This document shows, piece by piece, positions 25,304 to 34,070 of a DNA stretch of 64,000 bases. The DNA comes from Streptomyces sp. YS415 (GTDB lineage: Bacteria; Actinomycetota; Actinomycetes; Streptomycetales; Streptomycetaceae). Below the pieces are notes generated by a model. That model saw only the letters and a list, made by a program, of their open reading frames with translations. It was not told the DNA's origin and made no database searches. A program made the translations under genes and the position numbers. Positions within the stretch are counted from its first letter, which is position 1. Each line of letters starts with the position of its first letter. The DNA lies in assembly GCF_023544665.1 (NCBI RefSeq), contig NZ_JAMJFL010000021.1, positions 62,001 to 126,000 of the forward strand. Direction: 5' to 3'.

Positions 25304-25642
25304 CCGCGCCACCGCTACCAAGCGCCTCACGCCACCACGGCCCGGCGCCACCACCGCCCGGGGGCCCGGCGTCACCACTGCCCGACGACCGGCGCCCCCA
25401 CCGCCCGGGCCCGGGTCACCACGGCCCGAAGCCCCGGCGCCCCCACCGCCCGGGGCCCGGCGCCCCCACGGCCCGAAGGCCAGCGTCACCACCGCCCGAG
25501 GGCCCGGCGCCCCCACCGCCCGGGGCCCGCGTCACCACTGCCCTCGGTCGGCGCCACCACTGCCCGAAGGGCAAGTCACCACTGCCCGAAGGCGCGAGTC
25601 ACCACTGCCCGGGGCCCCCGTCACCGCTGCCGGGGAATCCGC
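25304..25642. repeat. Minisatellite of about 14 copies of a 21-24-base unit
   Basis: Imperfect tandem copies with the core CACCACYGCCCG and a G/C-rich linker run from the GNAT stop into the 3' end of the HEAT-repeat gene. The last copy (GTCACCGCTGCCGGGG, from 25620) holds that gene's stop codon. Copies vary at a few positions, mainly ACC versus CCC and CTG versus CGG. No spacers or constant length as in CRISPR. No gene fits this stretch. Confidence 0.85.
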
Positions 25643-26196
25643 GCCAGCGCATGCACCGCCGCCTCCGCGAGCGCCGGGTGGGCCAGTGCCTCGCTCAGTA
25701 CGGTCCGGGCGCGGGCGTCGCCGAGGGTGCCGAGACCCTCGACGCAGGCGAGTGCGACGCGACGGTGGGGGTCGTGCGGGCGCAGCCGCCTCTGCAGGGT
25801 GGTGATCAGCGCGGGGACCGCCTCGGGGGCCCGCAGTTCGACCAGCAGCCGGACCGGGTGCAGGGCGTAGGCGACGCGCAGTTCGTTCGTGGCGAGCGCC
25901 GCCGCCGCGCGGGCCGTCCGGGGATCACCGAGCCGGGCCAGGGCGTACGCGGCGGAGGAGCAGCGTTGCGGGTCACGGTGGTTCAGGAGCAGGACGAGGG
26001 CTTCGAACGCCCGCCGGTCCCCCGCGAGTCCGAGCCGGAACGCGGCCAGCTCCCGGGCCCACAGCGACTGCCCCGGCGCGGTGAGGACATCGGCCAGTTC
26101 GTCCGGGTCCGTGGTGTCCGCGAGCCGCTCGAAACCCGGGCCGCCGCCCGACTCCCGCCGTAAGCGCTCCGTGAGTGATCGCAACTCTTCGTCCAT
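25621..26196 (-). CDS. HEAT-repeat domain protein
   Basis: 191 aa. Built of about four HEAT-like helical repeats, for example LWARELAAFRLGLAGDRRAFEALV, SSAAYALARLGDPRTARAA and ALACVEGLGTLGDARARTV. Such proteins are scaffolds for protein contacts, with no enzymatic motif visible. The ATG has TAGGCT seven bases upstream on the coding strand and no ribosome site. Its 3' end merges with the tandem repeats, whose unit resembles this gene tail. It is divergent from the hydroxyacyl-CoA dehydrogenase. Confidence 0.8.
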   Translation of the reverse strand: MDEELRSLTERLRRESGGGPGFERLADTTDPDELADVLTAPGQSLWARELAAFRLGLAGDRRAFEALVLLLNHRDPQRCSSAAYALARLGDPRTARAAAALATNELRVAYALHPVRLLVELRAPEAVPALITTLQRRLRPHDPHRRVALACVEGLGTLGDARARTVLSEALAHPALAEAAVHALARIPRQR

Positions 26197-26575
26197 GACA
26201 TGGAGCCTATGGGCGCGTCCACCGCGTCGGGACCTACATCACAAAGACGGTGAAGGACGGGGGCTGGCGCGCTCGTTACCGGCCGGTTAAGCTCAGACGA
26301 GCGAGACACCCCTCGCGATCCACCCGTGGTGGCCTGGTGACGCAGCCGCCGCGGAAGCTGTCGGTTCGGTACCTCAGGTACCGCAGTACGACTTGGCCAC
26401 GGGACAGGGCCGGTCGGGCAGGACCGTTCACCGGACGTGTGCACGTCCGTGTCGACGGCACCGGGCGTGTGCGCAGGTAGCCCGGACCACACCCGCATCT
26501 CTCACGCACCCGTTGCGCCGCTTCGGCGCACCGGGCCGCGCTCCCAGTCGTCACCCTCATTCCTGGAGTCCCGCG
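26197..26575 (+). promoter_or_regulatory. 379-base regulatory region before the 3-hydroxyacyl-CoA dehydrogenase
   Basis: Contains three palindromes and no gene. TTACCGGCCGGTTAA at 26276-26290 is the same type as the pair at 9222. CGGTACCTCAGGTACCG at 26367-26383 is a perfect 8-bp inverted repeat around one base. GGACGTGTGCACGTCC at 26433-26448 has 7-bp arms. The first two look like sites for dimeric repressors; the TetR gene at 28518 is one candidate. Confidence 0.55.
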
Positions 26576-28381
26576 ATGGCCACTCCCCTGTCCGACACCC
26601 CTCTGTCCCCGATCCGGACCGTCGCCGTCATCGGCCTCGGCACCATGGGCACCGGTATCGCCGAGGTCCTCGCCAAGGCCGGCCGCGAGGTCATCGGCAT
26701 CGACATCAGCGAGGCCGTGGCAGCCCAGTCGGTGGCCGCCCTGGAGGCCTCCACCGCCCGCGCCGTGGAGCGCGGCAGGCTCAGCGAGCAGGAGCGCGCC
26801 GACGCCCTCGGCCGGGTGCGCACCTCCGCCGACCTGGCCGCGGCGGCCGACGCCGACCTGGTGATCGAGGTCGTGCCGGAGTCGTACGAGATCAAGCAGC
26901 AGATCTTCCGCGCGCTGGACGGGATCGTGCGCCCCGAGACGATCCTCGCCACCGGGACCAACGCGCTGTCCGTCACCCGGCTCGCCGCCGACTCGGCGCG
27001 GCCGGAGCGGGTGCTCGGGCTGCACTTCTTCAATCCGGCCCCGGCGATGAAGCTGGTGGAGGTCGTCTCCTCGGTGCTGACCGCGCCCGCGGCCGTCACC
27101 GCCGTCACCAACCTCGCCCTCGACCTCGGCAAGGAGCCCGTCGCCGTGGGCGACCGGCCCGGGTTCGTCGCCGACGGGCTGCTGTTCGGCTACCTCAACC
27201 AGGCCGCCGCGATGTACGAGGCCAAGTACGCCTCCCGCGAGGACATCGACGCCGCCATGCGGCTCGGCTGCGGCCTGCCCATGGGCCCCCTCGCCCTGCT
27301 CGACCTCATCGGCATCGACACCGCGCGCACGGTCCTGGACGCCATGTACGCCGAGTCCCACGACCGGCTGCACGCCCCCGCTCCCATCCTCAAGCAGCTC
27401 AGCGAGGCGGGCCTGACGGGCCGTAAGGCGGGCCGCGGCTTCTACACCTACGAGGCGCCGGGCAGCGCGGCCGTCGTGCGGGACGCCCTGACGCCGCTGG
27501 AGGGTTCCGCCCCGGCGCCGGGCCGCGAGGTCCGCTCCGTCGGCGTCGCCGGCTCCGGCACCATGGCCTCCGGGATCGCCGAGGTCTTCGCCAAGGCGGG
27601 GTACGAGGTCGTCCTCGCCGCCCGCAGCGAGGAGAAGGCGCAGACCGCGAAGGCCCGGATCGGCAAGTCCCTCGCCCGCTCCGTCGACAAGGGCCGGATG
27701 ACCGCGGAGGCCGCGGCCCAGACCCTGGACAGGATCACCCCGGCGGGCTCCTACGACGCCTTCGCCGAGGTCGACCTGGCCGTCGAGGCCGTCGCCGAGG
27801 ACCTGGAGATCAAGCAGCAGCTGTTCGCCGCCCTGGACAAGGTCTGCAAGCCCGGCGCGGTGCTGGCCACCACCACCTCCTCGCTGCCCGTCGTCGCCTG
27901 CGCCCGCGCCACCTCGCGCCCGCAGGACGTGATCGGCATGCACTTCTTCAACCCCGCCCCGGCGATGAAGCTGGTCGAGGTCGTCCGTACCGTCCTGACC
28001 GCCGACGACGTGCACGCCACGGTCCGCGAGGTCTGCGGCCGGATCAGGAAGCACGCGGTGGACTGCGGCGACCGCGCCGGATTCATCGTCAACGCCCTGC
28101 TGTTCCCGTACCTGAACAACGCGATCAAGATGGTGCAGGAGCACTACGCCACGCTCGACGACATCGACGCGGCGATGAAGCTGGGCGGCGGCTACCCGAT
28201 GGGCCCGTTCGAGCTCCTGGACGTGGTCGGGCTCGATGTCTCGCTGGCCATCGAGAAGGTGCTGCACCGCGAGTTCCGTGACCCGGGCCTGGCTCCGGCG
28301 CCGCTGCTGGAGCACCTGGTGGCCGCGGGCTGCCTCGGCCGCAAGACGGGCCGCGGCTTCCGCGAATATGCCCGCCGGTGA
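26576..28381 (+). CDS. Double-module 3-hydroxyacyl-CoA dehydrogenase
   Basis: 601 aa. Two complete 3-hydroxybutyryl/acyl-CoA dehydrogenase modules in tandem, each about 290 aa. Each has its own NAD(P) site (GLGTMGTGIAEV near 20, GSGTMASGIAEV near 326), catalytic-His block HFFNPAPAMKLVEVV and C-terminal GLP/GGYPMGP-type helix domain. In this context it probably interconverts acetoacetyl-CoA and 3-hydroxybutyryl-CoA, feeding crotonyl-CoA to the ethylmalonyl-CoA pathway. ATG at 26576 has GGAG 10 bases upstream. The upstream region has several operator-like palindromes; a hairpin follows it. Confidence 0.9.
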   Translation: MATPLSDTPLSPIRTVAVIGLGTMGTGIAEVLAKAGREVIGIDISEAVAAQSVAALEASTARAVERGRLSEQERADALGRVRTSADLAAAADADLVIEVVPESYEIKQQIFRALDGIVRPETILATGTNALSVTRLAADSARPERVLGLHFFNPAPAMKLVEVVSSVLTAPAAVTAVTNLALDLGKEPVAVGDRPGFVADGLLFGYLNQAAAMYEAKYASREDIDAAMRLGCGLPMGPLALLDLIGIDTARTVLDAMYAESHDRLHAPAPILKQLSEAGLTGRKAGRGFYTYEAPGSAAVVRDALTPLEGSAPAPGREVRSVGVAGSGTMASGIAEVFAKAGYEVVLAARSEEKAQTAKARIGKSLARSVDKGRMTAEAAAQTLDRITPAGSYDAFAEVDLAVEAVAEDLEIKQQLFAALDKVCKPGAVLATTTSSLPVVACARATSRPQDVIGMHFFNPAPAMKLVEVVRTVLTADDVHATVREVCGRIRKHAVDCGDRAGFIVNALLFPYLNNAIKMVQEHYATLDDIDAAMKLGGGYPMGPFELLDVVGLDVSLAIEKVLHREFRDPGLAPAPLLEHLVAAGCLGRKTGRGFREYARR

Positions 28382-28444
28382 CCGTCCCGGCGACTGGTTC
28401 CGCGTAGGCGAGGACTGGGGCGGACTGCTCGACCCCGCGGCCGC

Positions 28445-28469
28445 TCCCCCGCCCGCCCAGGGCGGGGGA
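28445..28469 (+). terminator. GC hairpin between the dehydrogenase and TetR genes
   Basis: A perfect 10-bp stem TCCCCCGCCC / GGGCGGGGGA with a 5-base loop, 64 bases after the dehydrogenase stop. There is no T-run, so it may only reduce read-through. Confidence 0.5.
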
Positions 28470-28517
28470 AGCCCGGGACCTGCGCACCGTCCTGCGCGGA
28501 TGCAGTACGTTCGGGTC

Positions 28518-29330
28518 ATGCCCCAGCCCGCCAGGTCCTCACGTACACCAGCCACGCCCGACGCACCGGAAAGTGCCGCAGGCAGTCGCGCGGCCGCCCA
28601 GCGGCTCAAGATGCGCCGGGAACTGGCGGCCGCGGCGATGGAGCTGTTCTCCACCAAGGGGTACGAGGCGACCACCGTCGACGAGATCGCGGCCGCGGCC
28701 GGGGTCGCGCGCCGCACCTTCTTCCGCCACTTCCGCTCCAAGGAAGAGGCGATCTTCCCCGATCACGACGACACGCTGATCCGCGCCGAGGCGGTACTCA
28801 ACGCCGCCCCCGCGCACGAGCATCCGCTCGACACGGTGTGCCGCGGCATCAAGGAAGTCATGCGGATGTACGCGGCCCGTCCGGAGATCTCGGTCGCCCG
28901 CTACAAGCTCACGCGTGAGGTGCCCACCCTGCGGGAGGCGGAGATCGCCTCGGTGGCCCGCTACGAGCGTCTCTTCACCCGCTACCTCCTCGGCCACTTC
29001 GACGAGCACGCGCACGACGACGACGCCAACGACGACCCGCTGCTGGCGGAGGTCGCCGCGTCCGCCGTGGTCACCGCCCACAACCATGTGCTGCGGCGCT
29101 GGCTGCGGGCGGGCGGCCAGGGCGATGTGGAGGCCCAGCTGGACCATGCCTTCGCGATCGTCCGCAAGACCTTCGGCAGCGGCATCGGGGCCGGCCGGAC
29201 GGCCACCACCCCCCAGCCGGCCGCCGCGGCGGTCTCCACCCACGGCGAGGTCCTGGTGACCGTCGCCCGCACCGACGCCCCCCTGGATCAGGTGATGCGG
29301 ACCATCGAGGAGGCGCTCAAGGAGCGCTGA
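28518..29330 (+). CDS. TetR-family transcriptional regulator
   Basis: 270 aa. N-terminal helix-turn-helix of TetR type at about 35-80: LAAAAMELFSTKGYEATTVD, then EIAAAAGVARRTFFRHFRSK. The ligand-binding part follows and the C-terminal 60 residues form an added domain. It sits directly before ccr and is the obvious candidate regulator of the ethylmalonyl-CoA operon; a matching palindrome lies in the ccr promoter. ATG at 28518 is six bases after TACGTT, so the message may be leaderless. An in-frame ATG at 28370 gives a longer, less likely start. A terminator follows. Confidence 0.88.
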   Translation: MPQPARSSRTPATPDAPESAAGSRAAAQRLKMRRELAAAAMELFSTKGYEATTVDEIAAAAGVARRTFFRHFRSKEEAIFPDHDDTLIRAEAVLNAAPAHEHPLDTVCRGIKEVMRMYAARPEISVARYKLTREVPTLREAEIASVARYERLFTRYLLGHFDEHAHDDDANDDPLLAEVAASAVVTAHNHVLRRWLRAGGQGDVEAQLDHAFAIVRKTFGSGIGAGRTATTPQPAAAAVSTHGEVLVTVARTDAPLDQVMRTIEEALKER

Positions 29331-29363
29331 GGCACACCGCGAGGACCCTTCGCCCATGTGATG

Positions 29364-29390
29364 ACGGCCACCCCCCGGGGTGGCCGTTTT
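29364..29390 (+). terminator. Rho-independent terminator after TetR
   Basis: An 11-bp perfect stem (ACGGCCACCCC and its complement) with a 2-base loop, followed by TTTT, 33 bases after the TetR stop. Confidence 0.85.
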
Positions 29391-29498
29391 GGCATGTCAG
29401 AGCAGGTTTTTCGGTATCTTTCAGCCCCCGTTCGATCGATCATCGCTCATCTGTTACGTAAAGATTTCACCTGAGAGCAACTTCTGGCACTCAGTGCC

Positions 29499-29527
29499 TT
29501 GCGGCCTGACACGCGGTGTCATACGTT
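29499..29527 (+). promoter_or_regulatory. ccr operon promoter with operator in the spacer
   Basis: TTGCGG (29499-29504) and TACGTT (29522-29527) are separated by exactly 17 bases. The spacer is filled by the perfect palindrome TGACACGCGGTGTCA (29507-29521). A dimeric repressor bound here would block RNA polymerase. Predicted transcription start is near 29535. An A/T-richer stretch lies upstream. Confidence 0.6.
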
Positions 29528-29533
29528 CAAGGT

Positions 29534-29724
29534 GTCCGGCCTGTCCCGACGAGCCCAACGGCTCGCCCGCCGGACGCCTGCGTCACAGGCACCCTCCCGC
29601 GCCACAAAGCGCCGCCGCAGCACCGCACCACCCGCCGAACCGACGGCACCCACACACATCCCCAGCAGCACCGACGTAACCCTCAGCGTCCCCCCTCAGG
29701 ACGCGTATCGCCGGAGGCAACACC
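29534..29724 (+). promoter_or_regulatory. Long structured 5' leader of ccr
   Basis: About 190 bases between the predicted start of transcription and the ccr GTG. It begins with a two-tier stem: GTCCGG (29534-29539) pairs with CCGGAC (29570-29575), enclosing CGAGCC-CAAC-GGCTCG (29550-29565). A second hairpin, GCCTG-CGTCA-CAGGC, follows at 29576-29590. Then comes a C- and A-rich, G-poor stretch up to the GGAGG ribosome site. No known riboswitch is recognised. Confidence 0.4.
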
Positions 29725-31068
29725 GTGACCGTGAAGGACATCCTGGACGCGATCCAGTCGCCGGAATCGACGCCGGCCGACTTCGCCGCTCTGCCGCTCC
29801 CCGAGTCGTACCGCGCGATCACCGTGCACAAGGACGAGACGGAGATGTTCGCGGGCCTCACGACCCGCGACAAGGACCCCCGCAAGTCGATCCACCTGGA
29901 CGACGTGCCGGTGCCGGAACTCGGCCCGGGCGAGGCCCTGGTGGCCGTGATGGCCTCCTCGGTCAACTACAACTCCGTGTGGACCTCGATCTTCGAGCCG
30001 GTGTCGACGTTCAGCTTCCTGGAGCGCTACGGCAGGCTCAGCGAGCTCACCAAGCGCCACGACCTGCCGTACCACATCATCGGCTCCGACCTCGCGGGCG
30101 TCGTCCTGCGCACCGGCCCCGGTGTCAACGCCTGGAACCCCGGTGACGAGGTCGTCGCGCACTGCCTCTCCGTCGAGCTGGAGTCTTCCGACGGCCACAA
30201 CGACACCATGCTCGACCCCGAGCAGCGCATCTGGGGCTTCGAGACCAACTTCGGCGGCCTCGCCGAGATCGCGCTCGTCAAGTCCAACCAGCTGATGCCG
30301 AAGCCCAAGCACCTCAGCTGGGAGGAGGCCGCGGCCCCGGGCCTGGTCAACTCCACCGCCTACCGCCAGCTGGTCTCCCGCAACGGCGCCGCCATGAAGC
30401 AGGGCGACAACGTCCTGATCTGGGGCGCCAGCGGCGGACTCGGCAGCTACGCCACGCAGTTCGCGCTGGCCGGCGGCGCCAACCCGATCTGTGTGGTGAG
30501 CAGCCCCCAGAAGGCGGAGATCTGCCGCTCGATGGGCGCCGAGGCGATCATCGACCGCAACGCCGAGGGCTACAAGTTCTGGAAGGACGAGAACACCCAG
30601 GACCCGAAGGAGTGGAAGCGCTTCGGCAAGCGCATCCGCGAGTTCACCGGCGGGGAGGACATCGACATCGTCTTCGAACACCCCGGCCGCGAGACCTTCG
30701 GCGCCTCCGTCTACGTCACCCGCAAGGGCGGCACCATCACCACCTGTGCCTCGACCTCGGGGTACATGCACGAGTACGACAACCGCTACCTGTGGATGTC
30801 GCTGAAGCGGATCATCGGCTCGCACTTCGCCAACTACCGCGAGGCCTGGGAGGCCAACCGGCTGATCGCGAAGGGCAAGATCCACCCGACGCTGTCGAAG
30901 GTCTACTCCCTGGAGGAGACCGGCCAGGCCGCGTTCGACGTGCACCGCAACCTCCACCAGGGCAAGGTCGGCGTGCTGTGCCTGGCCCCCGAGGAGGGCC
31001 TGGGCGTGCGCGACGAGGAGATGCGCGCCAAGCACCTCGACGCCATCAACCGCTTCCGCGACATCTGA
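29725..31068 (+). CDS. ccr: Crotonyl-CoA carboxylase/reductase
   Basis: 447 aa. Medium-chain dehydrogenase-type enzyme that reduces crotonyl-CoA with NADPH and adds CO2, giving (2S)-ethylmalonyl-CoA. It is the committing step of the ethylmalonyl-CoA pathway and a source of polyketide extender units. The NADPH motif is GASGGLGSYATQ near 234. Asn81, Phe172, Glu173 and His367 line up with residues described as holding CO2 in the Kitasatospora enzyme. GTG at 29725 has GGAGG upstream. First gene of a five-gene operon, with a structured leader and an operator in its promoter. Confidence 0.95.
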   Translation: MTVKDILDAIQSPESTPADFAALPLPESYRAITVHKDETEMFAGLTTRDKDPRKSIHLDDVPVPELGPGEALVAVMASSVNYNSVWTSIFEPVSTFSFLERYGRLSELTKRHDLPYHIIGSDLAGVVLRTGPGVNAWNPGDEVVAHCLSVELESSDGHNDTMLDPEQRIWGFETNFGGLAEIALVKSNQLMPKPKHLSWEEAAAPGLVNSTAYRQLVSRNGAAMKQGDNVLIWGASGGLGSYATQFALAGGANPICVVSSPQKAEICRSMGAEAIIDRNAEGYKFWKDENTQDPKEWKRFGKRIREFTGGEDIDIVFEHPGRETFGASVYVTRKGGTITTCASTSGYMHEYDNRYLWMSLKRIIGSHFANYREAWEANRLIAKGKIHPTLSKVYSLEETGQAAFDVHRNLHQGKVGVLCLAPEEGLGVRDEEMRAKHLDAINRFRDI

Positions 31069-31078
31069 GGACAGCCGC

Positions 31079-33106
31079 ATGACTGAGCGTCAGAAGGACC
31101 GGCCGTGGCTCATGCGAACCTACGCCGGTCACTCCACGGCCGAGGCGTCCAACGAGCTGTACCGGCGCAACCTCGCCAAGGGCCAGACGGGTCTGTCCGT
31201 CGCCTTCGACCTGCCGACGCAGACGGGCTACGACCCGGACCACGTCCTCGCCCGCGGCGAGGTCGGCCGGGTCGGGGTGCCCGTCTCGCACCTCGGTGAC
31301 ATGCGCCGGCTGTTCCAGGACATCCCCCTGGAGCAGATGAACACCTCGATGACCATCAACGCCACCGCCATGTGGCTGCTGGCGCTCTACCAGGTCGTCG
31401 CGGAGGAGCAGGGTGCGGACATCACCAAGCTCCAGGGCACGACCCAGAACGACATCGTCAAGGAGTACCTGTCCCGGGGCACGCACGTCTTCCCGCCCGG
31501 GCCGTCGCTGCGCCTGACGACGGACATGATCGCGTACACGGTCTCCCACATGCCGAAGTGGAACCCGATCAACATCTGCAGCTACCACCTGCAGGAGGCG
31601 GGCGCCACGCCGGTCCAGGAGATCGCGTACGCGATGTCCACGGCGATCGCGGTGCTCGACGCCGTGCGCGACGGCGGCCAGGTCCCCGAGGAGCGCATGG
31701 GCGATGTCGTCGCCCGGATCTCCTTCTTCGTGAACGCGGGCGTCCGCTTCGTCGAGGAGATGTGCAAGATGCGCGCCTTCGGCCGCATCTGGGACAGGAT
31801 CACCCGCGAGCGCTACGGCATCCAGGACCCCAAGCAGCGCCGCTTCCGCTACGGCGTCCAGGTCAACTCGCTGGGATTGACGGAGGCGCAGCCGGAGAAC
31901 AACGTCCAGCGGATCGTGCTGGAGATGCTGGCCGTCACCCTCTCCAAGGACGCCCGCGCGCGTGCCGTCCAGCTGCCCGCCTGGAACGAGGCGCTGGGCC
32001 TGCCCCGGCCCTGGGACCAGCAGTGGTCGCTGCGGATCCAGCAGGTCCTCGCCCATGAGAGCGACCTGCTGGAGTACGAGGACATCTTCGAGGGCTCGAA
32101 GGTGATCGAGACCAAGGTCGAGGCGCTGGTCGAGGAGTCGCTCGCGGAGATCGAGCGGATCCAGGAAATGGGCGGCGCGATGGCGGCCGTCGAGTCCGGC
32201 TACCTCAAGTCGCAGCTGGTCGCCTCGCACGCCGAGCGCCGGGCGCGGATCGAGTCCGGCCAGGAGAAGATCGTCGGCGTCAACATCTACGAGTCGACCG
32301 AGCCGAACCCGCTCACCGCCGACCTGGACGCGGCGATCCAGACGGTCGACCCCGCGGTCGAGGCCCGGGTGATCGCCGCCCTGGAGCACTGGCGCGGCAC
32401 CCGCTACCAGCCGCCCTTCAACCACCCGCGCCCCTGCAAGGCGCTGGAGAAGCTGAAGGAGGCCGCGCAGGGTTCCGCGAACCTCATGGAGGTCACCCTG
32501 GAGTGCGCCCGGGCCGGCGTCACGACCGGCGAGTGGGCCGGGGCGCTGCGCGAGGTGTTCGGCGAGTTCCGGGCCCCCACCGGTGTCTCCTCCGCGCCCG
32601 TCGCGGTGACCGCCGAGCAGGGCACCGCGATGGCGCTGGTCCGCCAACGGGTGGCCGAGACGGCCCGCGACCTCGGCGTCGGCAAGCTCCGCTTCCTGGT
32701 CGGCAAGCCGGGCCTGGACGGGCACTCCAACGGCGCCGAGCAGATCGCCGTGCGGGCCCGTGACGCCGGGTTCGAGGTGGTCTACCAGGGCATCCGGCTC
32801 ACCCCGGAGCAGATCGTGGACGCGGCCCTCGCCGAGGACGTGCACGCGGTGGGCCTGTCCATCCTGTCCGGCTCGCACGCCCAGTTGGTGCCGGACGTCC
32901 TGGAACGGCTGCGTGTGGCCGGCGCCACGGACATCCCGGTGATCGCCGGTGGCATCATCCCGAATGGTGACGCCGAACAGCTCCGGGCCGCCGGAGTGGC
33001 CGCGGTCTTCACCCCGAAGGACTTCGACATCACCGGAATCATCGGCCGCATCGTCGATGAGATCCGCACAGCGAACAAGCTCGACCCCCTGGAGGTCCCC
33101 GCATGA
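31079..33106 (+). CDS. ecm: Ethylmalonyl-CoA mutase (B12-dependent)
   Basis: 675 aa. Adenosylcobalamin enzyme converting ethylmalonyl-CoA to methylsuccinyl-CoA. The N-terminal TIM barrel binds the CoA ester (FDLPTQTGYDPD, TSMTINATAMW, QGTTQNDIVKEY). The C-terminal B12 domain has the base-off motif LDGHSNG, then SILSGSH and VIAGG. Its place between ccr and the lyase marks it as the ethylmalonyl rather than methylmalonyl mutase. It starts 10 bases after ccr with GAGGA upstream, and its stop overlaps the next ATG. Confidence 0.93.
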   Translation: MTERQKDRPWLMRTYAGHSTAEASNELYRRNLAKGQTGLSVAFDLPTQTGYDPDHVLARGEVGRVGVPVSHLGDMRRLFQDIPLEQMNTSMTINATAMWLLALYQVVAEEQGADITKLQGTTQNDIVKEYLSRGTHVFPPGPSLRLTTDMIAYTVSHMPKWNPINICSYHLQEAGATPVQEIAYAMSTAIAVLDAVRDGGQVPEERMGDVVARISFFVNAGVRFVEEMCKMRAFGRIWDRITRERYGIQDPKQRRFRYGVQVNSLGLTEAQPENNVQRIVLEMLAVTLSKDARARAVQLPAWNEALGLPRPWDQQWSLRIQQVLAHESDLLEYEDIFEGSKVIETKVEALVEESLAEIERIQEMGGAMAAVESGYLKSQLVASHAERRARIESGQEKIVGVNIYESTEPNPLTADLDAAIQTVDPAVEARVIAALEHWRGTRYQPPFNHPRPCKALEKLKEAAQGSANLMEVTLECARAGVTTGEWAGALREVFGEFRAPTGVSSAPVAVTAEQGTAMALVRQRVAETARDLGVGKLRFLVGKPGLDGHSNGAEQIAVRARDAGFEVVYQGIRLTPEQIVDAALAEDVHAVGLSILSGSHAQLVPDVLERLRVAGATDIPVIAGGIIPNGDAEQLRAAGVAAVFTPKDFDITGIIGRIVDEIRTANKLDPLEVPA

Positions 33107-34065
33107 CCACGGTCAACCGCCTTCGCCCCCGGCGTTCCTGTCTGGCCGTGCCGGGCTCGAACCCGCGCTTCCTGGAGAAGGCCCAGGGCCTCCCGGCCGA
33201 CCAGGTCTTCCTGGACCTGGAGGACGCGTGCGCGCCGCTCGCCAAGCCCGAGGCGCGGCACACCATCGTCAAGTTCCTCAACGAGGGCGACTGGACAGGC
33301 AAGACGCGAGTGGTGCGCGTCAACGACTGGACGACCGAGTGGACGTACCGCGACGTCGTGACCGTCGTCGAGGGCGCGGGCCAGAACCTCGACTGCATCA
33401 TGCTGCCGAAGGTGCAGACGCCCCAGCAGATCGTGGCGCTGGACCTGCTGCTGACGCAGATCGAGAAGACCATGGGCTTCGAGGTCGGCAAGATCGGCAT
33501 CGAGGCGCAGATCGAGAACGCGCAGGGCCTGAACCACGTCAACGAGATCGCGACGGCCTCCCAGCGCGTCGAGACGATCATCTTCGGCCCGGCCGACTTC
33601 ATGGCGTCGATCAACATGAAGTCGCTGGTCGTGGGCGAGCAGCCGCCCGGCTACCCGGCGGACGCCTACCACTACATCCTGATGAAGATCCTGATGGCCG
33701 CCCGCGCCAACAACCTCCAGGCGATCGACGGCCCCTACCTGCAGATCCGCAACATCGACGGCTACCGCGAGGTCGCCCGGCGCGCCGCCGCGCTCGGCTT
33801 CGACGGCAAGTGGGTGCTGCACCCGGGCCAGGTGGAGGCGTCCAACGAGATCTTCTCCCCGTCGCAGGAGGACTTCGACCACGCCGAGCTGATCCTGGAC
33901 GCGTACGACTACTACACGTCCGAGGCGGGCGGCAAGAAGGGCTCGGCGATGCTCGGCGACGAGATGATCGACGAGGCCAGCCGCAAGATGGCCCTGGTCA
34001 TCTCCGGCAAGGGCCGCGCCGCCGGCATGCAGCGCACGTCGAAGTTCGAGATCCCGGAGGCCTGA
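33103..34065 (+). CDS. mcl1: L-malyl-CoA/beta-methylmalyl-CoA lyase (HpcH/HpaI-CitE family)
   Basis: 320 aa. Cleaves beta-methylmalyl-CoA to glyoxylate and propionyl-CoA, and can handle malyl-CoA. CitE-like barrel: RRSCLAVPGSNPRFLEKA at the start, metal ligands in FLDLEDACAP and GIEAQIENAQGL, and FGPADFMASI. The C-terminal lid has KWVLHPGQVEASNEIFSPS. The ATG overlaps the mutase stop (ATGA). Fourth reaction type of the pathway encoded in line with the others. Confidence 0.92.
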   Translation: MTTVNRLRPRRSCLAVPGSNPRFLEKAQGLPADQVFLDLEDACAPLAKPEARHTIVKFLNEGDWTGKTRVVRVNDWTTEWTYRDVVTVVEGAGQNLDCIMLPKVQTPQQIVALDLLLTQIEKTMGFEVGKIGIEAQIENAQGLNHVNEIATASQRVETIIFGPADFMASINMKSLVVGEQPPGYPADAYHYILMKILMAARANNLQAIDGPYLQIRNIDGYREVARRAAALGFDGKWVLHPGQVEASNEIFSPSQEDFDHAELILDAYDYYTSEAGGKKGSAMLGDEMIDEASRKMALVISGKGRAAGMQRTSKFEIPEA

Positions 34066-34070
34066 GCGCG

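Noticed and set aside
25304..25642. Short regular repeats that might be a CRISPR array
   Set aside because: Units are tandem with no spacers, vary in length and sequence, and no cas gene is near.
28370..28518. An earlier in-frame ATG giving the TetR protein 49 more residues
   Set aside because: The added part crosses a strong GC hairpin and has Pro/Gly-rich sequence; the ATG at 28518 has a good -10 box and places the DNA-binding domain normally.
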